Made by a program: the position numbers and the translations under genes | The notes under the pieces: generated by a model | Seen by the model: the letters and a program-made list of their open reading frames with translations, nothing else | What the model was told of the DNA's origin: nothing | Databases searched by the model: none | DNA from: Butyricimonas sp. Marseille-P3923 | Lineage (GTDB): Bacteria > Bacteroidota > Bacteroidia > Bacteroidales > Marinifilaceae | Length of the DNA: 64,000 bases | Reading direction: 5' to 3' | NCBI RefSeq assembly: GCF_900184685.1 | Contig: NZ_FXXL01000006.1 | Coordinates: 1,178,001-1,242,000, forward strand | Shown: positions 1 to 8,198 of the stretch, one piece after another | Layout of the letters: each line of letters opens with the position of its first letter | Numbering within the stretch: position 1 is the first letter of the stretch

Positions 1-1423
1 TGATGATACCCACGGGATGCGTGTCGTACGCTGCACCGCTGATGTTAATGCCCGGGAATGGGTTCGCGTATGAGGTGGCATCATACAATATGGTAATCAC
101 GTTGTCTTTTTTACTGATATAGCTGTCGTATCCCTTTCGCGGAATGGAGATGTTGGCTTCCGGGTTGAGCCTGCCGTAGAGGTCGTCGCTGTCGATGTTG
201 CTGTTGGAGTCCGTCCAGTCGGCAAGGGTGATGTTGGCGGAGACGTTGGTACCGGAGTTGATGATGTTGATGACGTAGCGGGTGTTGGCATTTATCCATT
301 CTGTTGTCGCGGTCAGTTCGATGTCGACGCCGTGAAAGGTGCCGTTAATGAAAATGAAGAGCGGATTGCTGCTGCTGTAGTAGCCGTAGGGAAGATACAG
401 TGCTGCCGGGATGAAAGTGGCGTTGGCTAGAGGGTGCTTGTAGAGATACGTCCTGTCCCCCTCCGATATAGAGCCCCCGAACAGGAAGCAGTTCTTGTAG
501 TCGACGTTGGCGGCGTGGATGCCGGTGATGGTAAATCCTGTCGCGGCGGGGTTGCTGATATCGAAGCGTGCCACTCGCCGGGAGAGGGTAACGGTCAGTC
601 CTTTGGCAAGGTCGTTGGCGGAGAATATATCGTGCTCCTTGAAGTAGCCGCCCGTGAGTTCTTCTTTCCAGAAGGCTATGCCGCTGGCGGGAAGGGGCGG
701 GCGTATGGCGTCTGCCTGGTCGGTGGTGGGGAGGATAAGTTTGTCGGTATTTGTTAACAGATTAGAGTGTGTGTGACTCATCTCGTTGCATCTGTCCACG
801 GTGGCGTTTGTCCGGTCGGCGAAGCTGGGGGTACCCGTTTGGTATATCGGGACGGCAACTGCCGAGGCGGGGGCATCGCCGGCGTTCGCCTTGATGTAGA
901 AGCGGCGATAGTACGAGTCCTTTTGCACGGGAATGGCGACGGAGTAGCCGTTGCCGTCGGCGGAGGGGAGCATATCGTTGTTGTCGCTGCCCGCCTTGTA
1001 GCGGTACACCCGCTCGAGGGTGAAATCGAATGTATATAATCGACCGTTTTCCGCTGCCGCGGGGTCGTAGGTGCCGCCCTCGGGGTTGATGCCGACGAAG
1101 CTGTATATGGTGAGTTCCTCGATGGCGTTCTCGGCAGGGGTAGCCGGTGCGTCGTCGCCTGCGCGTCCGACGGGTACGGCGGTGTTGCCCATGCCGTCGA
1201 GACGAATGGACACGAACTGCTCGCCTTCGCGGAGGTCAATGCCGTTGTCGTCGATGATTTTCTCGGAAGTGCAGGCTATTAGCGCGAGCGCTAATAGCAA
1301 TGCAAAATTGAAAGTTGAAAATTGAAAATGAAACCGCTTGGTTGTTCCTCGCGTTGTGCCTCTCCCCCTGTGTAAGGGGGAGTTGGAGGGGGTAGTTCCC
1401 GTTTCTATATTAGGTCTTTTCAT
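1..1423 (-). CDS. Fimbrillin-family surface lipoprotein (3' end outside window)
   Basis: The frame opens at an ATG ending at 1423 and stays open to base 1, so at least 474 residues are present and the C-terminus is missing. A hydrophobic run ends in a lipobox with Cys51 (LALIAC), indicating an SPII lipoprotein. The body resembles Mfa-like/fimbrillin proteins: it shares VARFDISNPA-TGFTIT and the N-terminal GMGNTA/EELTIYSF layout with the next gene upstream, so the two are diverged paralogues. It is the last gene seen in the fimbrial operon and probably encodes a fimbrial or tip subunit. The first 40 residues are unusual: they are encoded by a G-rich hairpin sequence and an ATTTTCA heptad array rather than by normal coding sequence. 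Family assignment is by motif and context. Confidence 0.8.
   Translation of the reverse strand, partial: MKRPNIETGTTPSNSPLHRGRGTTRGTTKRFHFQFSTFNFALLLALALIACTSEKIIDDNGIDLREGEQFVSIRLDGMGNTAVPVGRAGDDAPATPAENAIEELTIYSFVGINPEGGTYDPAAAENGRLYTFDFTLERVYRYKAGSDNNDMLPSADGNGYSVAIPVQKDSYYRRFYIKANAGDAPASAVAVPIYQTGTPSFADRTNATVDRCNEMSHTHSNLLTNTDKLILPTTDQADAIRPPLPASGIAFWKEELTGGYFKEHDIFSANDLAKGLTVTLSRRVARFDISNPAATGFTITGIHAANVDYKNCFLFGGSISEGDRTYLYKHPLANATFIPAALYLPYGYYSSSNPLFIFINGTFHGVDIELTATTEWINANTRYVINIINSGTNVSANITLADWTDSNSNIDSDDLYGRLNPEANISIPRKGYDSYISKKDNVITILYDATSYANPFPGINISGAAYDTHPVGII
1302..1328. repeat. ATTTTCA-type heptad array inside a signal-peptide coding region
   Basis: Read on the minus strand this is (ATTTTCA)n with period 7. 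It lies inside the fimbrillin gene and encodes the FHFQFSTFNF part of the signal peptide. The same array occurs between genes at several other places in the window. Confidence 0.75.
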
Positions 1424-1459
1424 CTTTATGTTTTTAAATCTTTTCATTCTAAATTTCTT

Positions 1460-4081
1460 TTACATTTCTTCTCCGACATCCGTATCTCTTTCGGGTTCGG
1501 GGTGCTGTATGACGCGGTAGGTGGTGGTTACCTGTTTGCCGTCGACGAGGGTGATGATGTCGAAGTATGCTTGGCGGTCAGCCCCCGTGATGTTCAGCTG
1601 GAGTAGGAATTGCCGGAAGAAGCCGGGAGGTGTTTTTTCGTTTTGGGAAATCATTCCGTCCGAAGGGATATGCCGGGACGGGTAGAATGAAGTCTCGAGT
1701 GTAATCCAGTCCACGTCCGGCAGGTTGATGATTACCGGTTTGCCTCCCGGGGTAAGGATGGAGAATGGCGAGAGGTTGTCCGATAATGTTGAGATTCTTG
1801 TTGCCGAGGGGCGTATGCCGCCGCCACTACTCATGTTCGAGTTTAACGGGGACACGTGGATGGTGTTGTCCTTGATGTACAACTCGTCGGTTTTGTGCCC
1901 GCTTTCGAGGCGGATGGTGGCGGATGATGCCATTCGTGCCTCGTCTTCGGCGGTGACGGGTTGCTGTATGACGGTATAGCGGCGTTCTTCTATGATGGTG
2001 TCGGTGGGAGAGCCCGTGTCGTCGTTGACGACGAGAGCCCGGCGGGTGACAAGTTGTGCTTGCCGTTCTTTGCCGGTGAGGTTGTCGCCGACGGCGTAGA
2101 CGTAAAGCGGGGGGATACCATCCATTAATTCGATATCGGAGGATGAAACGTAGAGCCAGTCTTCGGTGGAGTATGCCGATAATGTTTTCCTGTTACCCTC
2201 GGTGGAGGATACACAAATATATTTTCCTGTCGGGATTACGGTGTTGGCGTCGTTGGCGGACGCGAACGGCGGCAGGTAGACGGCGGTGTTGAGCGTCATG
2301 TCCGCTTCGGTGATGTCCGTGGTCGTGCCGTTATCGAATACTTTTACCGCGGGAAAATCGGATACCGGGGTGTCGTTATTATTTAAAATATCGAGCACGA
2401 GAGTCCATTCGTCGTATTTGTACGAACCGTCGGCGGAGCGGGTGATAAAGGTGAGAGCGCAGCTTTCGGGGCATAGCTTTCGCGTACTGACGCTGCCTGT
2501 CCCTGCTCTCCCGGATATGCCGCTACCGCTCGCGGGGGTGTTCACGGGCGTTAAACTCACGCTTTGGAGGATGGGAGGCACTCCTCCTCCGCTATCGTCG
2601 CTTTGGACTTCACCAAGGGTGGTTTGCCATGCCCCGGACGGGGTGGTGGTGCTTGTCCCGATTTTAATCTTGTCTGCAAATTCGGGTGGGATGACGATGC
2701 CCACGGGGGCGGAGTTGCCGTCGGCTCCCGTGACGGTAAGGAAGGACGATGCGTCCGTACCCGAATATACCCGAATAACGCGGGCGGATTGTTCGATGTC
2801 GGCGGCTTTGTTATTACGGTTGATGATGGCTCTGTTCACGAGACCGCCACTAACGGCGGGGGTGAGCGTGTACGCCGTGTTGTACTCGCCGGGGAGCGGG
2901 GCGTCGATGTCGCTGCCCTCGTTCCACGGCGCTACCTCGATGGTAACACTGACGTTGTTTCCTTCGTTGCGTACGCGGAGAAGGTAGCGGGTGTTGGGCT
3001 TGAATGCCGCCTCGACGGTGATGGTTTGTAACGTGCCGTTGAGAGTGCCGGTGATGGTGATTTTGTTTTTGTCCTCGCCGGAATAAGGGTAGAGGTAGCA
3101 CGCTCCCGCGATGTATTCGGCATTGCTGATATCGGAAGACGCTGCTAGTTGCATACCTTGCTTCGCTAGCGTGTAGGGAGGAAAAAACATGATGTTGCTT
3201 TTGTAATTTCCGGTGATTTTGGTAATCGTGAATCCCGTGGTGGCGGGGTTGCTGATGTCAAAACGCGCGACGAGGCGGTAGAGCGTGACGGGAAGCCCCT
3301 CGGCGAGGTCTTCGGCGGAGAAAGGTTCGTCCACCTCTGTATAGCTTCCGTCGTTCATGGCAAGGCGTTTGGGGACGGTGCCGGTGGCGGGGAGGTAGGT
3401 GTCGATACCTGCGTTTGCGCCTATCCATGCCGCTATGTCCGCGTACGGGGTGGCGCTTGTCCGGTCGCTGCCGACGGGGATTGCCGTGTATGTCCTTGCC
3501 GTATTGTTGTCGTTTGCCACGGCGAGGAAACGGCGGAGGCGGTCGTCCTTGGGAATGCCGATGGCGGCACGGTAGCCGTCGGCGTCGGGAACGAGTGTGA
3601 AGTCGTTGCCATTACCGCCGGAGGCGTACTTGTACACGCGTTCGAGGGTGTAGCCCGCCTTGACGGTGGCATCGTTGCCGTCCTGCGCGAGGTTGACGAA
3701 GCAGTAGATGTCGAGTGTGTTGACAACGGCTTCGGTTTCAATTATTTTATTGTTCGCCCGGGAGAGAATACCCGCCTCGCTTTTGGCTGTCGCCGCTTTA
3801 CCCATGCCGCCGAGGGTGAGGGTGACCGCCTGCTCGCCGGGGTTCAGGCGGACGGGCAGGGTGGGAGCGGTCGTGTCGAATGGCTTTTCGTCCGTGCAAG
3901 CTGCGGCTATTAGCACGAGAAGCAATTGAAAATTGAAAATTAAAAATTGAAAATGAGGGGTTCGCCAAAGGGTTCGCCCGCGATTCATTCGCCTGTGGCG
4001 AGTTACAGGTTGCAGGTTGCATTTGCCTTCGGCAAGTTGCAGGTTGTCGGGGGGCGCGGGTATGGTAGGGTGTGCTTTCAT
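1460..4081 (-). CDS. Large fimbrillin-like lipoprotein (873 aa as opened)
   Basis: Probable cell-surface fimbrial component. The lipobox is IAAAC with Cys62 if translation starts at 4081. An in-frame ATG at 3988 (Met32) gives a much more normal 31-residue signal peptide and may be the real start. The N-terminal half (about residues 70-400) is fimbrillin-like and paralogous to the following gene; it carries GGMGKAATAKS, LDIYCFVN and VARFDISNPATTGFTIT. The C-terminal half (about 500-873) contains all-beta segments ending in two TYRVIQHP/RYTVIQQP-like strands, a pattern seen in BACON-like or Ig-like repeats. It lies between the FimB-like gene and another fimbrillin. At 873 residues it is about twice the usual fimbrillin length, which would fit a tip adhesin; that is inference. 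Confidence 0.8.
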   Translation of the reverse strand: MKAHPTIPAPPDNLQLAEGKCNLQPVTRHRRMNRGRTLWRTPHFQFLIFNFQLLLVLIAAACTDEKPFDTTAPTLPVRLNPGEQAVTLTLGGMGKAATAKSEAGILSRANNKIIETEAVVNTLDIYCFVNLAQDGNDATVKAGYTLERVYKYASGGNGNDFTLVPDADGYRAAIGIPKDDRLRRFLAVANDNNTARTYTAIPVGSDRTSATPYADIAAWIGANAGIDTYLPATGTVPKRLAMNDGSYTEVDEPFSAEDLAEGLPVTLYRLVARFDISNPATTGFTITKITGNYKSNIMFFPPYTLAKQGMQLAASSDISNAEYIAGACYLYPYSGEDKNKITITGTLNGTLQTITVEAAFKPNTRYLLRVRNEGNNVSVTIEVAPWNEGSDIDAPLPGEYNTAYTLTPAVSGGLVNRAIINRNNKAADIEQSARVIRVYSGTDASSFLTVTGADGNSAPVGIVIPPEFADKIKIGTSTTTPSGAWQTTLGEVQSDDSGGGVPPILQSVSLTPVNTPASGSGISGRAGTGSVSTRKLCPESCALTFITRSADGSYKYDEWTLVLDILNNNDTPVSDFPAVKVFDNGTTTDITEADMTLNTAVYLPPFASANDANTVIPTGKYICVSSTEGNRKTLSAYSTEDWLYVSSSDIELMDGIPPLYVYAVGDNLTGKERQAQLVTRRALVVNDDTGSPTDTIIEERRYTVIQQPVTAEDEARMASSATIRLESGHKTDELYIKDNTIHVSPLNSNMSSGGGIRPSATRISTLSDNLSPFSILTPGGKPVIINLPDVDWITLETSFYPSRHIPSDGMISQNEKTPPGFFRQFLLQLNITGADRQAYFDIITLVDGKQVTTTYRVIQHPEPERDTDVGEEM
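3921..3956. repeat. ATTTTCA heptad array within the 873-aa fimbrillin gene
   Basis: On the minus strand this reads as successive ATTTTCA-like heptads. It encodes PHFQFLIFNFQ, directly before the LLLVLIAAAC hydrophobic core of the signal peptide. Confidence 0.75.
3982..4047. repeat. 66-bp hairpin-bearing repeat, copy A
   Basis: This matches 5162-5227 at 61 of 66 positions. It contains TTACAGG/TTGCAGG heptads and short hairpins of the type TTGCC-TTC-GGCAA. The differences between the copies fall mainly in the hairpin loops. It forms part of the open frame upstream of the fimbrillin signal peptide and supplies the candidate start codon at 3988. Confidence 0.75.
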
Positions 4082-5079
4082 GGTTGTTTATTTATTTTAG
4101 ATTCTATATCTTTCATTCTTCTCATTTTCAATTTTCAATTGTTAATTGGCTCCGATGTTTCCTCCCTCTTCCCACCCGGAGGTGTTGGTCTGGAAGATGA
4201 GGGTTTGGTCTTTACCGATTTGTATGGTGAGGTCGAATTCTTGTCGTATGTTGCCGGTGAGCCGTATACCCATTGTCCGGAAATAGGTGCCGAGGTCGAC
4301 GGGGGTGATGAGCGGCAAGCCGTCACGGGTGAGGTGGACGGTGGGGGAGCAGTCGTCGGTGAGCCGCAAGGTAGTGAAGTTTGCCTTCACCTTGCTGCCG
4401 GTGATGCCCGCCCGCACGGTGTACGTTCCTTTGCCCGCCTCGTCGTCGTGACAAGGGAACGTGTAGTCGCCCCACGGGGAGCCTCCCGTGAAACGGTAGC
4501 CGAGGGGTATGCCCTCGACGCACATGACGGGAGAGCCGTCGCCGCGGGCAATGGCGGGCAGCACCCCGTCCGCCCACTCGACGGTGAGGTTCAGCCGGGC
4601 GTGGGCGTGCATCAGCCCCACCCGGAGGCGGGTGACGCCGTGGCGGGGCACGGTGAACGAGGTGTTCCCGTGGTAGAGCCGCCCCGCCCGACGCAGAGGT
4701 GGTGCGGGATGTCGTCGCCCCCGTGGCGGGAGGCGTTGTCCCGCGGTCGGGGATGCAGGTGACTCTCGGGCAGGTGGCTCGTGCCGGGGGTAACGTTCCG
4801 GAAGGTGCAACCGTCGGGCAAGGTGTTTGTCCATGTAATGAGGTTGTATTTACCCGGCGGAAGGCGGAACGTTCCTACCCCGGCACGGCATGAGTCACCC
4901 GGAAATTCGCCCACCAGCAAGCCGGTGGAGTCGTAAACGAATTGCCGGATGCCCGCCGCGGGAAATTCTCCCGAGGTGATGGATTGCCCGTCACTGCAAG
5001 TGTAGTCCACCCACACGTTGTAGGGACAGACAGCCAGTTCGGGGTCGAGGGTGCAGCTGGTGAGGAAAAAAATTAATTT

Positions 5080-5140
5080 TAGATTTATGATTGACGATTT
5101 AAGATTAAAAAACCGGTTGATTTTAGATTTATGATTTAGA
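5080..5140. repeat. ATTTTAG/ATTTATG heptad array in the FimB-like signal peptide
   Basis: Two runs of ATTTTAG/ATTTATG-like heptads surround a short spacer. In the minus-strand frame they encode NHKSKI...NLKSSIINLKLIF, which forms the n- and h-regions of the lipoprotein signal peptide. Confidence 0.7.
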
Positions 5141-5161
5141 GTCGCCTTCGGCGAGTTACAG

Positions 5162-5227
5162 GATTCATTCGCCTTCGGCGAGTTACAGGTTGCAAGTTGC
5201 ATTTGCCCGCGGCAAGTTGCAGGTTGT
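5162..5227. repeat. 66-bp hairpin-bearing repeat, copy B
   Basis: Second copy of the repeat at 3982-4047 (61/66 identical), preceded by a partial third hairpin unit at 5142-5160. It lies upstream of the FimB-like lipobox and contains the in-frame ATG at 5202. Confidence 0.75.
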
Positions 5228-5246
5228 TTTACCGGTGTTGGGGACG

Positions 5247-5380
5247 GTATTCCAGCTCCTCCTCTGTTTATAGAGGAGGTGGCAGCGAAGCTGACGGAGG
5301 AGTTTGTTGAGGCGGTAGTGCCACAACAAACTCCCCCCTCCGGGGTGCTCCCTCTATAAACAGAGGGAGAGCTGGAATAC
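5247..5380. repeat. MITE-like 134-bp imperfect inverted repeat
   Basis: The left arm 5247-5278 (starting GTATTCCAGCT) is nearly perfectly repeated in inverted orientation at 5348-5380 (ending AGCTGGAATAC). Both arms also contain the palindromic core CTCTGTTTATAGAG. A second pair of complementary segments (TTTGTTG / CAACAAA) lies inside. No transposase is present. A shorter G-rich hairpin of similar look lies at 1359-1397. Confidence 0.7.
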
Positions 5381-5454
5381 TCTTTCGTCTTCGGTAAACT
5401 TTTCATCTCTATTATTCTAAATCTTTCTCATTTTCAACTTTCAACTTTCAATTT

Positions 5455-6606
5455 TCAATTGTTAATTGTTTTCTCCCACTCCACCACGAACTCCGTGCGT
5501 CGCAGGCGGGGGAATATATCTTTGAGCATATCGCGGTAAGGGTCGCCGTCGCGGAGGCGGATGAGGCGTGCTTCCCTGCCGTCGAAGATGTTGCATTCGC
5601 GGATGATTTGGAGTACTTCTTCCTTGTAGGGTTTGTCGGATTCGCGCAGAAGCCGGACTGTACCCTCCCAGTCTTCGGCGACGGAGTAGGCACGGAATAA
5701 GGTTTGGTCTATCGCAGGGTATGCCCGGCAGAGGTGCTTGAGCACGTTTGCCACCCGCAGGGCGGCGAGGCGCGCGTTGTGGTCGTATTTTCCCTCGGGG
5801 GAAGCGTAACCCGTGAGCGTGACGGAACGGATGGTGACGGTGGTATCCGCCAACAAGGGACGCAGTACGCTGTCGATGCGGGACAATTCCTGTCGATTGT
5901 CGCCGAAATCGGGCAGGAGGGGTGTCCTCCCGACGGGATAGGCGAGATACATGATTCCCCGGCAAGAATGGTCGGCTGGCGCGTCGAGGGAATCGAGTAA
6001 TCTCTCTTTCAGCACGACGAGTTGCCGGATGGTTTCGCGGGCTTGCCGCAAGCTGTCGGACAGAGCCGCGTGGTCATCGCGCAACACGGTGTACTCGTCG
6101 GTGAGCGACACGTCGGGCATGACGGTCTGCACGCCTAGAATTTCGTCGGCGAGACATTCGCTAGTAAGATAGCGAATGTCGAGGGCTGCATCGCGCATCC
6201 ACGGGCTATAGGGAACCGTGACGGTGTATCGCAGGGCGATGTCGTGTCCCCGGCGGAAGCGTAGTTCCCGGTAAATTTTGTCGGGAAGCCGGGCGAGTGC
6301 CGTTTCCCGGGCGTCGAGCTTTGCCCTGCGCTTGCCGGCGATGATGACGGCGGGAAGGGGATTTTCTTTGCCCTTGCTCGCGAGCAGGGGTATAATGGTG
6401 ACGGATGCTTTCCTCGACAATTGAAGACCGCGGGTAGTTACCGACAGTTGTACCGTGACGCTGTCGTCGGCGAGCGATACCCGTTCGAGAGTCACGCTTA
6501 CCCGCGGGTGGAAGAACGCGGTGTCCGGCACGGTGGTGTTCGCGGTGGCGGTTTCGGTAACGTTCGCGAGGAATAAGAATAATATAATATAAGGTATTAT
6601 TTTCAT
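5455..6606 (-). CDS. DUF3868 / OmpA-like fimbrial-locus protein
   Basis: A 383-residue secreted protein with a signal peptide (KIIPYIILFLFLANVTETATA). The N-terminal half looks like DUF3868: beta-rich, HPRVSVTLERVSLADDSVTVQLSV. The C-terminal half looks like an OmpA-type domain, with SVTLTGYASPEGKYDHNARLAALRVANVLKHL matching the peptidoglycan-associated pattern in which a gly-tyr-ala-ser-pro-glu-gly stretch is followed by NxxLxxxRA. Such proteins lie next to FimB/Mfa2 genes in Bacteroidales fimbrial operons and may link the fimbrial base to the cell wall; that role is inference. The gene starts 10 bp after the DUF3575 stop, which supports co-transcription. Confidence 0.85.
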   Translation of the reverse strand: MKIIPYIILFLFLANVTETATANTTVPDTAFFHPRVSVTLERVSLADDSVTVQLSVTTRGLQLSRKASVTIIPLLASKGKENPLPAVIIAGKRRAKLDARETALARLPDKIYRELRFRRGHDIALRYTVTVPYSPWMRDAALDIRYLTSECLADEILGVQTVMPDVSLTDEYTVLRDDHAALSDSLRQARETIRQLVVLKERLLDSLDAPADHSCRGIMYLAYPVGRTPLLPDFGDNRQELSRIDSVLRPLLADTTVTIRSVTLTGYASPEGKYDHNARLAALRVANVLKHLCRAYPAIDQTLFRAYSVAEDWEGTVRLLRESDKPYKEEVLQIIRECNIFDGREARLIRLRDGDPYRDMLKDIFPRLRRTEFVVEWEKTINN

Positions 6607-6616
6607 TTTCTCGTGT

Positions 6617-7201
6617 TTAGTTGATAAAAAACATGAGTGTCACGGCGGCTTTCGTGGGACCGAAGTAGTCGCGTTTGTAGCGAGCTTTGATATCGGCACA
6701 ACCGGAACATTGGTATTTGTCGTATCGCAGCCGAATGTAGCCCAGTCCGAATGCCGCCTCCACGCCCCACCGTTTGCCGACAACCCAATGGTAGCCGTAA
6801 GTGATACCCGCCCCGAAGAGGGGCCCCCGGTAGTGGTAGTTTTTCAATCCCTTGATAAAGGATACGCCCCCGATATCGAACCGTCCGACGAGAGCATGTA
6901 CCCCGGCGAAGTGTCCCTCGAAAGTGCGGCAGAACCAATAGCGTAGTTCGGGTTGGAACAGGTAATGGCGCAGGGAGGTGTTGCCCTTGAAATCTACAAG
7001 GTTGTAGGCTCCCCAAAGATCCACGGTCAGGCGGGGATGGACGGCGAACTCGATACCGAAGTTTGGCGTCGCGGTGGCGGCATGCAGGAGATTGGTTTTT
7101 ATCGCCACGTGGCGTTGTGCCTGTGTCGTGGTGACGGTTAGTAATAACAGTAAGCCGATACCTACCCATGTCGTGATATGATGGGACGCGTGTTTTTTCA
7201 T
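6617..7201 (-). CDS. DUF3575 outer-membrane beta-barrel-like protein
   Basis: A 194-residue protein with a cleavable signal peptide (LLLLLTVTTTQAQ). It matches DUF3575: AIKTNLLHAATATPNFGIEFAVHPRLTVDLWGAYN, a run of amphipathic strands, and a C-terminal aromatic residue close to the end (TLMFFIN). DUF3575 genes regularly lead FimB/Mfa loci. Its ATG overlaps the stop of the upstream cupin gene by 4 bp, so the two are translationally coupled. Confidence 0.85.
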   Translation of the reverse strand: MKKHASHHITTWVGIGLLLLLTVTTTQAQRHVAIKTNLLHAATATPNFGIEFAVHPRLTVDLWGAYNLVDFKGNTSLRHYLFQPELRYWFCRTFEGHFAGVHALVGRFDIGGVSFIKGLKNYHYRGPLFGAGITYGYHWVVGKRWGVEAAFGLGYIRLRYDKYQCSGCADIKARYKRDYFGPTKAAVTLMFFIN

Positions 7202-7728
7202 AGTTCGAGGGTTTTAAGAAAAGGATAGAGAAAGTTAGCAATAACTGATCTGGGATAGTACACCCCAAAAATGGTGAATAACTCGTAGTCGTTTGACAGT
7301 TCGCGGGTTCTCTTCCTGTATAGCATTTCGACGACGCGCTCGACATACTCGTCAATAGCGGGGCAGGAGTACAAGGGTTGCAGCGTGTGAGTGATATCGT
7401 TGCAGAGAGGGAGTAGCGAACGGAAATACAGTTCGCAATAGAAATTATTGAGATCGGCGAATTGTATTTCCAAGGTTTGTCCCGGATTGAGTATTTCCAC
7501 TTCCCATGCCGTGTTTGCCGGGATGAAAACAAGTTTACCTTTCCCCGCCCGACAACGGTCGAATCCGGGTATAGAAACTATACCGTCTCCGTCCAGAATA
7601 ATAATCACAAGATTTTTATCTGAAGCCTCTTTTTCTATCCGACAGCTTTTAGGATAAATGTTTGTTGTTAAACACAATTCTCCTGTTCTGTCTTGATATT
7701 CAATGTTGCGATCCTCACTTGCACGCAT
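7198..7728 (-). CDS. AraC-like ligand-binding (cupin) domain protein without HTH
   Basis: The 176 residues resemble the N-terminal effector domain of AraC-type regulators: KNLVIIILDGDGIVSIPGFDR, GKLVFIPANTAWEVEI, TLEIQFADL. There is no helix-turn-helix domain; the next gene starts inside its stop codon, so no HTH was lost to a simple frameshift here. AraC regulators normally have 270-300 residues, so this is a stand-alone sensor domain. It is first in the fimbrial operon and may act by partnering another regulator or as a sensor; the function is unknown. Confidence 0.6.
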   Translation of the reverse strand: MRASEDRNIEYQDRTGELCLTTNIYPKSCRIEKEASDKNLVIIILDGDGIVSIPGFDRCRAGKGKLVFIPANTAWEVEILNPGQTLEIQFADLNNFYCELYFRSLLPLCNDITHTLQPLYSCPAIDEYVERVVEMLYRKRTRELSNDYELFTIFGVYYPRSVIANFLYPFLKTLEL

Positions 7729-7749
7729 CTTTTCAAGATTGTTTCACGT

Positions 7750-7773
7750 ATTATTAAACGTTCGTTTAATAAT
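7750..7773. promoter_or_regulatory. Perfect 11-bp palindrome, candidate operator of the fimbrial operon
   Basis: ATTATTAAACG and its exact reverse complement are separated by TT. The centre AAACGTTCGTTT resembles TetR-family operators. It lies 22 bp upstream of the first ATG of the minus-strand fimbrial operon. Confidence 0.6.
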
Positions 7774-8109
7774 ATAAAAAAGAGTGTACTAAAATACCAT
7801 ATTATAGCTATACAGGTAATATATGATTTTATATATTTAATGTAATATTATTGAGTTGATATATAATTGATATCAAGAATGTTAGATGTCAAACTCACGC
7901 AAAGGTTTGCGTTTTTTTGAATTTATTTAGTCCATTAACAAAAAAAACAATACCTTTGTATCATAAATTCAACGATTTTTGATATATTTTTAATCTCGTT
8001 TTTGGTACTCTATGTTTTTGTAAATCTTTACTTTAGGGGAGAGTAAGTTGTCGTTTTCCTATGCCTTTTATTATGCGAGAAGTATTTTGGACGCTGTAAA
8101 CGAGTGTTT
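7774..8109. other. AT-rich intergenic region between divergent genes
   Basis: This is the rest of the gap between the fimbrial operon and the DUF4143 ATPase. Apart from a TACCTTTG box at 7951-7958, which fits the Bacteroidetes -7 consensus, no gene or repeat was recognised. Confidence 0.5.
7951..7958 (+). promoter_or_regulatory. Candidate -7 box (TACCTTTG)
   Basis: It matches TAnnTTTG. No clear -33 TTG lies at the expected spacing, and the next start codon is about 240 bp away, so this is a weak call. Confidence 0.3.
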
Positions 8110-8156
8110 TGTAAAAATCGCCAGTGTGGAGTACGATTTTAATGTAAAAATCGCCA
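8110..8156 (+). repeat. Two 14-bp direct repeats upstream of DUF4143 ATPase
   Basis: TGTAAAAATCGCCA occurs at 8110-8123 and 8143-8156, 33 bp apart, which is about three helical turns. The second copy ends 42 bp before the ATPase start. The arrangement suggests a repeated protein-binding site. Confidence 0.6.
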
Positions 8157-8198
8157 TTTGGAAAAAATACCTATCTTTTATGATTATGGAATACAATT

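Larger units (their letters stand above)
4142..5406 (-). pseudogene. FimB/Mfa2-like fimbrial anchor lipoprotein, frameshifted
   Basis: Two overlapping frames together make one FimB/Mfa2-type protein. The upstream frame carries the lipobox LTSC and the family-like CTLDPELAVCPYNVWVDY and IRQFVYDSTGLLVGEF segments, running to DDIPHHLCVGRG. The downstream frame resumes with RLYHGNTSFTVPRHGVTRL and continues to EEGGNIGAN. The switch falls in a G-rich tract at 4673-4692, where one inserted base would restore a single frame. In the family this subunit anchors and terminates the fimbria. Translation may start at 5406, which adds 117 residues before the lipidated Cys, or at an internal ATG at 5202. 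The break could be a real inactivation, a slippage-controlled on/off site, or a homopolymer sequencing error; the sequence alone cannot decide. Confidence 0.75.

Noticed and set aside
2286-2987. 233-residue plus-strand open frame in the fimbrillin gene
   Set aside because: Antisense shadow of the 873-residue lipoprotein; no start context or motif.
3947-4762. 271-residue plus-strand open frame across repeats and the FimB-like gene
   Set aside because: It is formed by read-through of repeats and the reverse of the FimB-like gene; no domain is recognisable.
6603-7532. 309-residue minus-strand open frame across the DUF3575 and cupin genes
   Set aside because: Its composition (Arg/Pro/Ser/His-rich) is that of an out-of-frame translation; the DUF3575 and cupin frames explain the DNA.
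7774-8109. Possible small RNA or extra gene in the 336-bp AT-rich gap
   Set aside because: Only a weak -7 box was found; there is no terminator-like hairpin and no open frame with protein-like composition.
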